Shown: positions 15,425 through 24,399, counted from the stretch's first letter. The stretch: 64,000 nucleotides of DNA from CAVUFH01 sp963740835 (GCA_963740835.1 CAVUFH010000001.1:395267-459266), one strand, 5' to 3'. Numbers and translations: made by a program. The notes: generated by a model not told the origin, from the letters alone.

Positions 15425-16601
15425 ATGGAGCTCGGAGCGGTTCTCTTCGCCATCCTCCTCGCGATCGTCGCCGGTGCGGTCCTCGGCGTAACGCTGTTCG
15501 CCGCGACGCGCCGCGCGCGACGGCTCCGAGCCCGCGGCGCCCTCTGCCGACTTGGAACTGGAACTGCGTCACCTCGCCGACGAGCAACGTCGCTTCGGAG
15601 AGACGCTGCTGCACCGGCTGCACGAGGCGAGCGCGAACCATCTCGAACACGAACGCCGCCGCGCGACCACCGAGCTCGATGGCAAGAAAGCGCTCATCGA
15701 TCAGCAACTCGGTGCGATGACGTCGGAGCTCGGCAAGGTCGGCGAGCTCGTGCGCGGCCTCGACGCCGACCGCCGCAGCGCGTTCGGCGAGCTCGCGAAC
15801 GAGCTGCAGCGGCAGCACGAAGGGCTCAACGCGCTCAGCGAGAACACCCGGCAGCTGCGCGAAGCCCTCGCGAGCCAGAAGACCCGCGGGCAATGGGGCG
15901 AGCGCATGGCCGAGGACGTGCTGCGGTTGAGCGGCTTCCTCGAGGGCGTGAACTACCGCCGGCAGGCGACGCTCGCCGAATCCGGCGGCCGCCCCGACTA
16001 CACGTTCCTGCTGCCGAACGGGCTGGTGATGCACATGGACGTGAAGTTCCCGCTCGACAACTACGTGCGCTCCCTCGAAGCGGAGTCGGAGCTGGAGACG
16101 CGGCGCTTTCGCGACCAATTCCTTCGCGACGTGCGCGACCGCGTGCGCGAGCTCACGACGCGCGGGTACCTCGACGACGGCACCGAGACGGTCGACTGCC
16201 TCTTGCTCTTCATCCCGAACGAGCAGGTGTACGCGTTCGTGCACGAGCAGGACCGCGCGATCCTCGACGACGCGCTGCGCCACAAGATCGTGTTGTGCTC
16301 ACCGCTGACCCTGTACGCGGTGCTCGCAGTCGTCCGCCAGGCGGTCGACAACTTCCGTTTGGAGAAGACGTCGAACGAGATCCTCGCGCTCCTCGGCGAG
16401 TTCTCGTTGCAGTGGCAGAAGTACGTCCTGCAGTTGGAGAAGGTGCAGCAGAGGTTCGACGCGGTCGGCAAGGAGTACGCCGCGCTCATGAGCACCCGCC
16501 ACCGCGCGTTGCAGCGGCCGCTCGACAAGATCGAGGCGCTGCGCCACGAGGAACCCGCGCTCACCGATACGGAGATCCCGCCGTTCGCGCTCGAGGGGTA
16601 G
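15425..16601 (+). CDS. rmuC: RmuC-type DNA recombination protein, one apparent frameshift
   Basis: A 391-residue RmuC once one extra base is removed. The N-terminus has the typical membrane anchor (LGAVLFAILLAIVAGAVLG). A long coiled coil follows (ELELRHLADEQRRFGETLL through QLREAL), then the nuclease-like core: RGQWGERMAEDVLRLSGFLEGVNY, RPDYTFLLPNGLVMHMDVKFPLDNYVR and LLFIPNEQVYAFV. RmuC limits DNA inversions at short inverted repeats. The anchor is in one frame and the coiled coil in the next; the shift is near 15512-15520 in a CG-rich run and fits a single-base gain. An alternative without the anchor starting at 15552 is less like the family. Confidence 0.82.
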
Positions 16602-16630
16602 GGCGCGCGTGGGTCGCTAGCGTGCCGACA

Positions 16631-17745
16631 ATGACGCAGGTGACGGTGCTTGGGCGGCGGGCAGTTGGGCTGGATGCTCGGGCTGGCGGGCCTACCGCTC
16701 GGCGTGCGATGCACGTTCCTCGACCCCGCCGAGGCGCCGACCGCGGCAATGGTCGGGCCGGTCGTGTACGGGGGGCTCGACGACCTCGTTGCCGCGGAGC
16801 AGGCGTCCGAAGGCGCGCGCGTGATCACGTACGAGTGGGAGGGTGTGCCCGCCGGCACCGCACGGCATCTCGCACCGATCGCGCCGGTGCGGCCGCCCGC
16901 GCGCGCGCTCGAGGTCGCCCAGGACCGGCTCGCGGAGAAGGAAGCGTGCAGTGATCTGTCGATCCCGACCGCGCGGTTCCACGCGGTCGACTCCCGCGCC
17001 GACCTCGATCGGGCCGTCGCCGCGCTCGGCCTCCCCGCGGTGCTGAAGACCCGGCGCGGCGGCTACGACGGCAAGGGGCAGGCGGTGTTGCGGGCCGCCG
17101 CCGATGTCGATCGCGCGTGGGCCGACCTCGGCGGCGTCCCGCTGATCCTCGAGGCGTTCGTGCCGTTCGCGCGCGAGCTCTCGATCGTCGCGGTGCGAGC
17201 CGAGAGTGGAGAGACCCGCTGCTGGCCCGTCGTCGAGAACGAGCACCGCGACGGCATCCTGCGCAGCACCCGGGCACCCGCGCGCGGCCACGACGGCGCG
17301 CTGCAAGCACAGGCGGAAGCGTGCATCCTTCCGTTGCTCGACGCGCTCGAATATGTCGGCGTCGGCTGTGTCGAACTGTTCGATGTCGGCGGCACGCTGC
17401 TCGCAAACGAGATCGCGCCGAGGGTGCACAACAGCGGGCACTGGTCGATCGAAGGCGCGGAGACGAGCCAGTTCGAGAACCACTTGCGCGCGATCCTCGG
17501 GTGGCCCCTTGGCGACCACGGGCGCACGCGCGCCCGCGGCGATGGTGAACTGCATCGGCACGATGCCCGACCGCGGCGCCGTGCTCGCGATCACGGGCGC
17601 GCACCTCTACGACTACGGCAAGGAGCCGCGGCCCGGGCGCAAGCTCGGCCACGTCACCGTGCTCGCGCCCGATCCGGCCGAGCTCGAGGCGCGGTTGGCG
17701 CGTGTCGTCGAGGTCGTCGACGCCGGGTCGGAACTCGGCGCTTAG
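16631..17745 (+). CDS. purK: N5-carboxyaminoimidazole ribonucleotide synthase, two apparent frameshifts
   Basis: A 370-residue PurK, an ATP-grasp enzyme that carboxylates AIR with bicarbonate and ATP in purine synthesis. Seen are LGGGQLGWMLGLAG at the N-terminus, LPAVLKTRRGGYDGKGQ, an ATP-grasp loop, ANEIAPRVHNSGHWSIEG and SQFENHLRAILG. MTQVTVL starts in one frame and GGGQLG continues in the next, which one extra G near 16651 explains. Near 17512 another single-base gain separates FENHLRAILGWPL from ARAPAAMVNCIGTMP. The end, ITGAHLYDYGKEPRPGRKLGHVT, is normal. The stop overlaps that of the converging CoA-transferase. purE is not in the window. Confidence 0.87.
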
Positions 17746-18884
17746 GCGATCGCGCCCGCGGCGCGCAGCTTGGCGATCTCGTCGACCCCGAAGCCCCAAT
17801 CGTCGAGCGCTTCGTCGGTCTGCTGCCCCGGCCACGGCGCCGAACGTTGCACCTCGGCCGCGGTGCGCGAGAAGCGGGGTGCGGGTGCCGGTTGCGGCAC
17901 GCCGTCGCGCTCGATGATCGTGTTGCGGGCCTTGATGTGCTCGTCCTCGACGGCCTCCGACATCGTGAGCACCGGCGCGTAACACGCGTCGCTGCCCTTC
18001 AGGATCTCGTCCCACTCGGCGCGGGTCTTCGTCTTGAACAGCTCGGTGAACTTCGTGCGCAGCCTGGCCCAGCCCGCCCGGTCCATCTGCGGGGGCAGTT
18101 CGGCGGTTTCGAGGCCCAACTTCGCGACGAGCTCCGCGTAGAACTGCGGCTCGAGCGAGCCGAGCGACACGAACTTCCCGTCGGCCGTCTCGTACGTGTC
18201 GTAGAACGGCGCACCGGTGTCGAGCACATTGACGCCGAGCTTCTCGTCCCAGAAGCCGATCTTGGCGAGGCCCCACATCATCGTCATGAGCACTGCGCTG
18301 CCATCGACCATCGCGACGTCGATCACCTGGCCCTGGCCCGAGCGTTGCGCTTCGAGGATGCCGCACACGACGCCGAACGCCATGAACATGCCACCACCGC
18401 CGAAGTCGCCGACGAGGTTGATCGGCGGTGTGGGCTTGCCGCCTTCGCGCCCGAAGTGCGCGAGCGCGCCCGCCAGTGCGATGTAGTTGATGTCGTGGCC
18501 CGCGGCCTGCGCCATCGGACCGTCCTGGCCCCAACCGGTCATGCGGCCGTAGACGAGCTTCGGGTTGCGGGCGAGGCAGTCATCGGGGCCGAGTCCGAGC
18601 CGTTCGGTGACGCCGGGGCGGTAGCCCTCGATCAGCGCGTCGGCCTGCTCGACGAGGCGCAGGACCGCTTCGACCCCTTCGGGGTTCTTCAGATCCACAC
18701 CGATCGAGCGCCGGCCCCGATACATCGGCTCGAGGTTCGGCTTGTCGAACGTCGCCGGGTTGACCTGCTGGGCGCGGTCCACCCGGATGATGTCGGCGCC
18801 CATGTCGGAGAGGAGCATCCCCGCGAACGGCCCCGGGCCGATCCCGGCCAGCTCGACGATCCTGACGCCCTGCAGCGGTCCCAC
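17742..18884 (-). CDS. CaiB/BaiF family (class III) CoA-transferase or acyl-CoA racemase
   Basis: A 380-residue family III CoA-transferase, most like alpha-methylacyl-CoA racemase, which inverts 2-methyl branched acyl-CoAs. It opens GPLQGVRIVELAGIGPGPFAGMLLSDMGADIIRVD; RRSIGVDLKNPEG and the conserved Asp region GQDGPMAQAAGHDINYIALAG follow, then FGGGGMFMAFGVV. The GTG at 18884 is chosen because it sits directly before this opening and has a purine-rich stretch upstream. A 7-base inverted repeat (18931-18946) lies 47 bases ahead of the start. Neighbouring lipid-type genes suggest branched-chain or sterol side-chain degradation, which is inference. Confidence 0.87.
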   Translation of the reverse strand: MGPLQGVRIVELAGIGPGPFAGMLLSDMGADIIRVDRAQQVNPATFDKPNLEPMYRGRRSIGVDLKNPEGVEAVLRLVEQADALIEGYRPGVTERLGLGPDDCLARNPKLVYGRMTGWGQDGPMAQAAGHDINYIALAGALAHFGREGGKPTPPINLVGDFGGGGMFMAFGVVCGILEAQRSGQGQVIDVAMVDGSAVLMTMMWGLAKIGFWDEKLGVNVLDTGAPFYDTYETADGKFVSLGSLEPQFYAELVAKLGLETAELPPQMDRAGWARLRTKFTELFKTKTRAEWDEILKGSDACYAPVLTMSEAVEDEHIKARNTIIERDGVPQPAPAPRFSRTAAEVQRSAPWPGQQTDEALDDWGFGVDEIAKLRAAGAIA

Positions 18885-18930
18885 GACGCACTTCCCCCTC
18901 GGGTCGAGAAAACTCCGGCGCACCCTATTC

Positions 18931-18946
18931 CTGACACTCGTGTCAG
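18931..18946. promoter_or_regulatory. palindromic operator candidate upstream of the CoA-transferase
   Basis: CTGACAC and GTGTCAG form a perfect 7-base inverted repeat with a 2-base spacer, in the intergenic region 47 bases ahead of the minus-strand CoA-transferase start and 54 bases ahead of the plus-strand gene at 19001. Its size and symmetry suit a TetR- or GntR-type repressor. No regulator gene is adjacent. Confidence 0.45.
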
Positions 18947-19000
18947 TCCGAACCTGTGCGCGGGTCATGTCGACGGTAGCGGGCGCCGATACACCTCCTC

Positions 19001-19660
19001 GTGGGGAAGCGCCGTCCGCCTGCCGTCTGGATCGCCGTGCTCCTGTGGTGCGCGGTGTGCGGCTACTTCGCGTTCGTGCGCTCGCACCGCGTCCCGCTCG
19101 TCTCGCTCGCGGATCTCGGCTTCCACGAGCTCGGCCACTTGGTCATGTACATCCTGCCGATCAGCCAGATCCTCACCGCGGCGATGGGTTCGATCATGCA
19201 GTGCGCGGTGCCGCTCGGGCTCGCCGCGTACTTCGGCTGGTGGCGCAGGGACAACGTCGGCATGGTCGCGTGCCTCGCGTGGGCGTCGACCAACTTCCAG
19301 GATGCGAGCGTCTACATCGCAGACGCGCCCTACGAACGGCTCCAACTCATCGGCGGCGAACACGACTGGGCGTTCGTGCTCGGGAGCCAAGGACTGCACC
19401 GGATGCAGGACGCAGCGCGCATCGCATCGACCGTGCGCGGCACCGGCGTCGTCATCTTGCTGATCGCGGTCGTGCTCGCGGTCGCGGGGCTGTTCCAGGC
19501 GCTGGGCGCGCCGAGTGGCCCGGATGCGATCAGCCGGGGTGCGATCAATACGCCAGCGCCAGGCCCGGACGGGTCCACTCGAATGACACCAGACGACCTG
19601 TGCCCGACAACGTCGCGTACGCGGTCCGCAGATCCGGACCGCCGAAGCACACGTTGGTGA
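19001..19660 (+). CDS. integral membrane protein with HEXXH motif
   Basis: A 219-residue frame with about five transmembrane helices, starting VWIAVLLWCAVCGYFAF. The second helix begins DLGFHELGHLVMYILP, an HEXXH zinc-binding pattern at a membrane edge like that of site-2-type peptidases (M50). A second metal ligand motif is not obvious; ADAPYERLQLIGGEHDW lies between helices 4 and 5. The last 115 bases overlap the converging SMP-30 gene and encode a Pro/Arg-rich tail that looks antisense-derived, so the true protein may end near 19540 with the real stop lost by a frameshift. The GTG start has no clear ribosome binding site. Confidence 0.6.
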   Translation: MGKRRPPAVWIAVLLWCAVCGYFAFVRSHRVPLVSLADLGFHELGHLVMYILPISQILTAAMGSIMQCAVPLGLAAYFGWWRRDNVGMVACLAWASTNFQDASVYIADAPYERLQLIGGEHDWAFVLGSQGLHRMQDAARIASTVRGTGVVILLIAVVLAVAGLFQALGAPSGPDAISRGAINTPAPGPDGSTRMTPDDLCPTTSRTRSADPDRRSTRW

Positions 19661-20447
19661 CCATCGGGTCGGGCAGCGTGACCTGATCGAGCAGCTCGCC
19701 CGCCGGCGAGATGACGCTCAACGCGCCCGTGACGAGCGTGGCGACAACGACGTTGCCGTCGCTGTCGATCCCGAGTGAATCGAACAGCTGCATCCCGGGC
19801 AGCCCGCACAGCACCTGGCCGGCCGGGTCGACCTGGCCCGGGCCTGTCACGTTCCACGCGTGCACGCGGCCCGTGTACGTCTCGGCTGCGTACAAGCGCG
19901 AACCGTCGGGCGACAGGCCGACGCCGTTGGGCGAATCCGACGGGAACACGACCTCGGTGATCGAAGCGCCGTCGGGTTGCGCGTAGAAGAGCGCGCCGAT
20001 CGTGCGCGTGCGGCCGCGGTGCTTGCCGTGGTCGGTGAAGTAGAAGCCGCCGTGCGCATCGAACACGAGGTCGTTCGGTCCGACGAGCTCGTTGCCGTCG
20101 CACTCGGTGTAGAGCACCTTCACGTCACCCGACGCGAGATCGACGCGTTCGATCCGACCGCCGCTGTAGTCGGCGGGCTGCTCGCCCTCAGGCACCAAGA
20201 ACCCGCCGAGGTCGCGGAAGTCCCAGCCGCCGCTGTTCGCGACGTACACCGCGCCGTCGGGGCCGATCGCCAACCCGTTCGGGCTGCCGCCGGGTTCGGC
20301 GACGGTCTCCTTCGTCCCGTCGGGCCGCACCCGCGTCACCCGCCGTCCCCGCAGTTCGGCGACGAGGACGCTGCCGTCCGGCATCCATACCGGCCCCTCG
20401 GGGAACTCGAGGCCGTCGGTGACTTCGGTGATCGCGGGAGTGCTCAT
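19545..20447 (-). CDS. SMP-30/gluconolactonase family protein
   Basis: A 300-residue six-bladed beta-propeller of the SMP-30/gluconolactonase/LRE family, lactonases that need a divalent metal. Motifs: LEFPEGPVWMPDGSVLVAEL with the metal-binding Glu, AEPGGSPNGLAIGPDGAVYVAN, VGPNDLVFDAHGGFYFTDHG with the Asn and Asp ligands, and PSDSPNGVGLSPDGSRLYAAE. The ATG at 20447 gives normal length; another in-frame ATG lies six bases upstream. The gene is divergent from the gene at 20561, and a TTGACC/GGTCAA palindrome (20525-20540) stands between them, so both may answer to one repressor. The substrate is unknown. Confidence 0.87.
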   Translation of the reverse strand: MSTPAITEVTDGLEFPEGPVWMPDGSVLVAELRGRRVTRVRPDGTKETVAEPGGSPNGLAIGPDGAVYVANSGGWDFRDLGGFLVPEGEQPADYSGGRIERVDLASGDVKVLYTECDGNELVGPNDLVFDAHGGFYFTDHGKHRGRTRTIGALFYAQPDGASITEVVFPSDSPNGVGLSPDGSRLYAAETYTGRVHAWNVTGPGQVDPAGQVLCGLPGMQLFDSLGIDSDGNVVVATLVTGALSVISPAGELLDQVTLPDPMVTNVCFGGPDLRTAYATLSGTGRLVSFEWTRPGLALAY

Positions 20448-20524
20448 GCCCATAACTATGGCTCCCTCCGCTCCGAGCCGCTCGGCCTGCGGCGGTCGGG
20501 CCTCCGCTGCGTCCACGCGGTTAC

Positions 20525-20540
20525 TTGACCAGTAGGTCAA
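20525..20540. promoter_or_regulatory. palindromic operator candidate, TTGACC-N4-GGTCAA
   Basis: TTGACCAGTAGGTCAA is a perfect 6-base inverted repeat with a 4-base spacer. It lies 20 bases before the ATG at 20561 and 78 bases before the divergent SMP-30 start. A related palindrome with the same half-site core occurs at 39374-39395. The form is typical of TetR/AcrR-family operators that control lipid catabolism genes in actinobacteria. Confidence 0.55.
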
Positions 20541-20560
20541 CCAAGGGGTGTGCTTCGCCG

Positions 20561-21571
20561 ATGCGCATCCGGCTGGATCCCGAAGACGAATACATGCACA
20601 CGTTGGAGTCGGCGACGAACTTCAACGAGTCCATGTACTTCAACGTGTACGACCCCGAGTCGCGAATCGGCGGCTTCCTACGGCTCGGAAACCGCGCCAA
20701 CGAGGGATACGCAGAGCTGACGACCTGCATCTACCTCCCCGATGGCCGTGTCGCGTTCATGTTCAAGCGGCCCGAGATCACGCACAACGACGCGTTCGAC
20801 GCGGGCGGGACGCGCTTCGAGGTCATCACGCCGTTCGAGGAACTGCGTACGACCTACGACGGCAAGCTGACGCTGCTGGACGAACCGCTGCAGATGGCGA
20901 ACCCGCGGCAGGCGTTCACCGACAACCCATGGGTCGACGCGCACGTCGATCTCGTGCACCGCGGGGTGTCCCCGATATACGGCGGCGAGCCGGTGAACGA
21001 CGACGGCACGCCGTTGTCGGAGGACCATTCTGCTGGCTTCGCGCGCGGGCACTACGAGCAGCACATGGCCGCAACCGGAACCATCCGCGTCGGCGACGAG
21101 GAGTGGATCGTGAACGGGTTCGGGCTGCGCGACCACTCGTGGGGTCCACGGTTCTGGCAGTCGCCGTGGTACTACCGCTGGCTCACCGCGAACTTCGGCC
21201 CGGACTTCGGCTTCGTGTTGTCGGTGATCACCGGTCGCGACGGCCGCGAGCGGATCGGGGGCATGGTGTTGCGCGCCGGTGCGTACGAGCACATTCATGC
21301 GGCGTCGATCACGACAACCTGGAAGGGCGACGACCAGTACCACGCCGAGCTGCACGCGACCGCGACGACGGGAGCCGACACGTACGAGATCACGGGACGG
21401 GTGCTGAACCTCATCCCACTGCGCAATCGCCGCACGACTCCCGAGGGTGAGCAGCTGGTGACGCGGATCTCCGAAGGGCTCACCGAGTGGATGTGCCGGG
21501 ACCGCACCGGATTCGGCTTGTCCGAATACCTCGACCAGATCGTCGACGGGCAACCCGTCGGGGCGCGCTGA
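20561..21571 (+). CDS. DUF7064/7065-type protein of unknown function
   Basis: A 336-residue soluble protein, rich in beta strands. Recognisable parts are ESMYFNVYDPESRIGGFLRLGN near the N-terminus, the middle EEWIVNGFGLRDHSWGPR, and WYYRWLTANFGPDFGFVLSV. This order resembles actinobacterial proteins annotated DUF7064/DUF7065, often found beside steroid or fatty-acid degradation genes, possibly lipocalin-like. No catalytic motif is evident. The ATG at 20561 is 20 bases downstream of a TetR-type palindrome, so the gene is probably repressible. It ends 14 bases before the converging ribB. Confidence 0.6.
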   Translation: MRIRLDPEDEYMHTLESATNFNESMYFNVYDPESRIGGFLRLGNRANEGYAELTTCIYLPDGRVAFMFKRPEITHNDAFDAGGTRFEVITPFEELRTTYDGKLTLLDEPLQMANPRQAFTDNPWVDAHVDLVHRGVSPIYGGEPVNDDGTPLSEDHSAGFARGHYEQHMAATGTIRVGDEEWIVNGFGLRDHSWGPRFWQSPWYYRWLTANFGPDFGFVLSVITGRDGRERIGGMVLRAGAYEHIHAASITTTWKGDDQYHAELHATATTGADTYEITGRVLNLIPLRNRRTTPEGEQLVTRISEGLTEWMCRDRTGFGLSEYLDQIVDGQPVGAR

Positions 21572-21585
21572 GCCGATCCGCGCGA

Positions 21586-22236
21586 TCAGAGGAGCAGCGG
21601 CCGGGCCGCGGTCGCGGCGCCGACCCGCTCGGTCTTGCCGTTGCGGTACTCGGCGACCTGGTCGACCGAAATCATCGCAATGCGGTGTTCCTCGGCGAAC
21701 AGCTCGAGATACGGCAACCGGGCAGGGGAACCGTCGTCGTGCAGGACCTCGCAGATCACCGCGACCGGAGCCAGGCCGGCGAGGCGCGCGAGGTCGACCG
21801 CGGCTTCGGTGTGACCCCGTCGTTCGAGCACACCGCCGGGTCGCGCGGTCAGCGGGAACACGTGCCCGGGCCGCACGAAGTCGGACGGGCGCGATTCGGG
21901 ATCGAGCAGCCGGCGGATCGTCAAGGCCCGATCGGCGGCGCCGATCCCGCTCCCCGCGTTGCGGTGGTCGATCGACACCGTGAACGCGGTGTCGCAGCCG
22001 GCCGCGCCGGGTGCGACCATCGGGCCGATCTCCAGCTCCTCCAACCGGCTCGCCGCACACGGCATGCAGACGAGCCCGCGGGCCCAGCGCAGCATGAAGT
22101 TGATCGCTTCGGGCGTCACCCACTCGGCAGCGAGCGTCAGGTCGCCTTCGTTCTCGCGATCCTCGTCGTCCACGACGAGCACCATCTCGCCGCGCCGGAT
22201 ACGTCGCAACGCGTCATCGATTCGAGTCAGCGGCAC
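21586..22236 (-). CDS. ribB: 3,4-dihydroxy-2-butanone 4-phosphate synthase
   Basis: A 216-residue stand-alone RibB, making 3,4-dihydroxy-2-butanone 4-phosphate from ribulose 5-phosphate for riboflavin. The active-site block VLVVDDEDRENEGDL, INFMLRWARGLVCMP, FTVSIDHRN, RPGHVFPL and RRGHTEAAVDLARLAGL are all intact. No GTP cyclohydrolase II domain follows, unlike the common RibBA fusion. The GTG start lies one base downstream of the histidine-kinase stop, so ribB is the third gene of the response regulator/kinase operon and probably translated by coupling. Confidence 0.93.
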   Translation of the reverse strand: MPLTRIDDALRRIRRGEMVLVVDDEDRENEGDLTLAAEWVTPEAINFMLRWARGLVCMPCAASRLEELEIGPMVAPGAAGCDTAFTVSIDHRNAGSGIGAADRALTIRRLLDPESRPSDFVRPGHVFPLTARPGGVLERRGHTEAAVDLARLAGLAPVAVICEVLHDDGSPARLPYLELFAEEHRIAMISVDQVAEYRNGKTERVGAATAARPLLL

Positions 22237-22237
22237 C

Positions 22238-23329
22238 TCAGCGTCCCTTCTCCGTGGGTTCGGTCACAGCGAGCACCGATTCCCGCTCGCTCGGCAGTTC
22301 TCGATCCAGGTTCTTGTCCGCGCGACCCGGGAGGGTCACCACCATGCGCGCGCCGTTCGGTTCGCGCGCTTCGGCGTGCACCTCGCCGTTGTGCAGGTCG
22401 ACGATCCAACGCGCGATGGCGAGCCCGAGCCCGGCACCGCCGTGGTCGGAGGAGCGTGCCGCGTCGGCACGGTAGAAGCGTTCGAACACGCGCGTCGCGT
22501 CCGCGGCCGGGATCCCCGGGCCTTCGTCGGCAACCTCGATGCGCACCGAGCGCCCGTCGGCGCGCGCGCTGACCGTCACCTCGCCATCGGGGGGCGAGTG
22601 CCGGACCGCGTTCTGGACGAGGTTGGCGATGACCTGGTGCAGGCGTTCGTCGTCACCGTCGAGAGCGAGGTCCTCGGGCTGCACCGACACGGAGAGGCGC
22701 ACCGTTCCGGCGTGCAGCCGCGTCTCGCGCACCGCGAGATCGAGCATCGGCCCGACCTCGAACACGCGTCGGTCGAGGGGCACGCCGCCCGACTCGAGGC
22801 GGGAGAGATCGAGCAGCTGTTGTACGAGCCGGCCGAGCCGCTCGACCTGGGCGAGCATGGTGCTCAACGTCTCGGGGTCGGGGGCCTCGACGCCGTCGAC
22901 CAAGTTCTCGAGCACCGCTTGCAGCGCAGTGATCGGCGTCCGCAGCTCGTGGCTCACGTTGGCGACGAGATCGCGGCGGACGCGGTCGGTCTCGGCGAGC
23001 TCGGCCGCCATCTGGTTGAACGCGCGCGCGAGCGTACCGATCTCGTCTCGCGAGGTCGCGGCCACACGCTGGCTGAAGTCGCCGCGCGCCATCGACGCGC
23101 TGGCATCGGCCATCTCCCGCAACGGCGAGGTCATCCCGCGCGCGAGGAAGCGGACGACGACGAGGGCGAGACAACCCGCGATGACACCGGACACCGACGG
23201 CCACACCCCGATGTGCACGCCGAGGTAGAACACGACAACGGTGACCGCGACCGCGGCGAGGATGACGACCGACAGCTTCAGCTTCAGCGTCGGCAACGTG
23301 TCGAGCGGACGTTCGGGCGGCCGCCTCAC
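22238..23329 (-). CDS. HAMP-domain sensor histidine kinase
   Basis: A 363-residue histidine kinase. Two nearly adjacent membrane helices (about residues 15-38 and 42-62) leave only a few residues outside, so sensing is probably in the membrane or via HAMP. HAMP follows (RGMTSPLREMADASASMARGDFSQRV), then the H-box DLVANVSHELRTPI, N-box HQVIANLVQNAVRH, G1 VADEGPGIP, F-box FERFYRAD and G2 GGAGLGLAI. The partner response regulator is immediately upstream. The GTG start at 23329 overlaps the stop of a 12-codon open frame; if one base is in error the real N-terminus would begin at 23364. Confidence 0.9.
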   Translation of the reverse strand: MRRPPERPLDTLPTLKLKLSVVILAAVAVTVVVFYLGVHIGVWPSVSGVIAGCLALVVVRFLARGMTSPLREMADASASMARGDFSQRVAATSRDEIGTLARAFNQMAAELAETDRVRRDLVANVSHELRTPITALQAVLENLVDGVEAPDPETLSTMLAQVERLGRLVQQLLDLSRLESGGVPLDRRVFEVGPMLDLAVRETRLHAGTVRLSVSVQPEDLALDGDDERLHQVIANLVQNAVRHSPPDGEVTVSARADGRSVRIEVADEGPGIPAADATRVFERFYRADAARSSDHGGAGLGLAIARWIVDLHNGEVHAEAREPNGARMVVTLPGRADKNLDRELPSERESVLAVTEPTEKGR

Positions 23330-23364
23330 TGTCGCGCCTCGGTCATGACGGGCGACCCGGTCAT
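23326..23364 (-). other. 12-codon open frame linking response regulator and kinase genes
   Basis: ATG at 23364 overlaps the response-regulator stop (ATGA) and the frame MTGSPVMTEARQ stops at 23326-23328 with TGA overlapping the kinase GTG (GTGA). Either it is a short coupling frame that carries ribosomes from the regulator to the kinase, or it is the true start of the kinase cut off by a one-base error. The sequence alone does not decide. Confidence 0.3.
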
Positions 23365-24089
23365 GTCGCTTCCTCGTCGTCCACGGCGTAGCCGACGCCG
23401 TGCACGGTACGGATGAGATCGGCGCCGAGCTTGCGCCGCAGCGAGCGGACGTGCGAGTCGACGGTGCGCGCGCCGGAGGGAACTTCGTAGCCCCAGACCT
23501 GCTCGAGCAGCTCCTCGCGCGTCGAGACGCGACCCGGACGCGACGCGAGGTACATCAACAGGTCGAACTCGGTCGGGGTGAGATGGACCGCCTGACCCGC
23601 GGCGCGCACGCGGCGCGTCGCGGGATCGAGCTCCACGTCGCCGACGCGCGTCGGTACGTCGGCAGAAGCGGCCGAAGCGCGTGCGACCCGACGGAGGATC
23701 GCGTGCACTCGCGCGACGAGCTCACGCGCGCTGAACGGCTTGGTCATGTAGTCGTCGGCGCCGACTTCGAGCCCAGTGATGAGATCTGCCTCGCTGTCGA
23801 GCGCAGTGAGCATGAGCACGGGCACCGAACGGTCCGCCTGCATGCGCCGGCACACCTCGATGCCGTCGAGCCCCGGGAGCATGAGGTCGAGCACGACGAG
23901 ATCGGGCCGGCCCTGCGTAAAGGCCTCGAGCCCGCTCGGCCCGTCGGCCGCGATGTCGACGAGGTATCCCTCGCTGCGCAACCGGGCCGCGACCGCGCTG
24001 GCGATCGATCGTTCGTCCTCGATGACGAGGATCCGCGGTTGCGTGAGTTGTTGGGGCACGAGTCGGGTCGACGCCTCCAGAGGAGCCAC
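23361..24089 (-). CDS. OmpR/PhoB-family response regulator
   Basis: A 242-residue two-domain regulator. The receiver has ILVIEDERSIASAVAARL with the acidic pair, LVVLDLMLPGLDGIEV with the phosphoacceptor Asp, VLMLTALDSEAD with the switch Thr, and DDYMTKPFSARELVARV with the invariant Lys. The C-terminal winged helix has LTPTEFDLLMYLASRPGRVSTREELLEQVWGYE and ends with HVRSLRRKLG and GVGYAVD. The GTG start (24089) gives about 16 residues before the receiver; a later start is possible. It begins the operon regulator-kinase-ribB. Confidence 0.92.
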   Translation of the reverse strand: MAPLEASTRLVPQQLTQPRILVIEDERSIASAVAARLRSEGYLVDIAADGPSGLEAFTQGRPDLVVLDLMLPGLDGIEVCRRMQADRSVPVLMLTALDSEADLITGLEVGADDYMTKPFSARELVARVHAILRRVARASAASADVPTRVGDVELDPATRRVRAAGQAVHLTPTEFDLLMYLASRPGRVSTREELLEQVWGYEVPSGARTVDSHVRSLRRKLGADLIRTVHGVGYAVDDEEAT

Positions 24090-24144
24090 GTGACGAGGAT
24101 AAGGACCCGACCGCGGCCAGAGGCGTCCTGGCTGTGGAGAAATC

Positions 24145-24387
24145 GTGCAGATGGCCCGATCTCCGCCCGGCGGGCGGCGCCGGGCCGTGCGCGACGCCGT
24201 CGCGCAGGTGCTGGACAACATCCTCGTCCTCGCCAACGCGATCGAGGCCGGTGGCTCCGGGCTGGGCCTCGCGATCGTCGCCCAGCTCGCATCCGCGGCG
24301 GGTGGGGACGCGACATTGCTCCCGGCCGACGGTACCGGTGTCGACGCACAGGTGCGGTTCGCCGCGCCTGCGCCGAGCGACCGGTAG
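24145..24387 (+). pseudogene. histidine kinase ATPase-domain remnant
   Basis: An 80-codon frame that keeps an N-box-like segment (RDAVAQVLDNIL) followed within 14 residues by a kinase G2 box (GGSGLGLAIVAQLASAAGGD) and the usual end of a HATPase domain. In a whole kinase about 60-70 residues including the G1 and F boxes lie between these. It therefore looks like a kinase with an internal deletion and no 5' part. It lies just upstream of the intact two-component operon on the opposite strand. Confidence 0.55.
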
Positions 24388-24399
24388 CGTCTCGCGGCC

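Noticed and set aside
24145..24387. An intact small anti-sigma-type ATPase (RsbW-like)
   Set aside because: The N-box and G2 box are only 14 residues apart, too close for any GHKL ATPase fold, so it is a deletion remnant.
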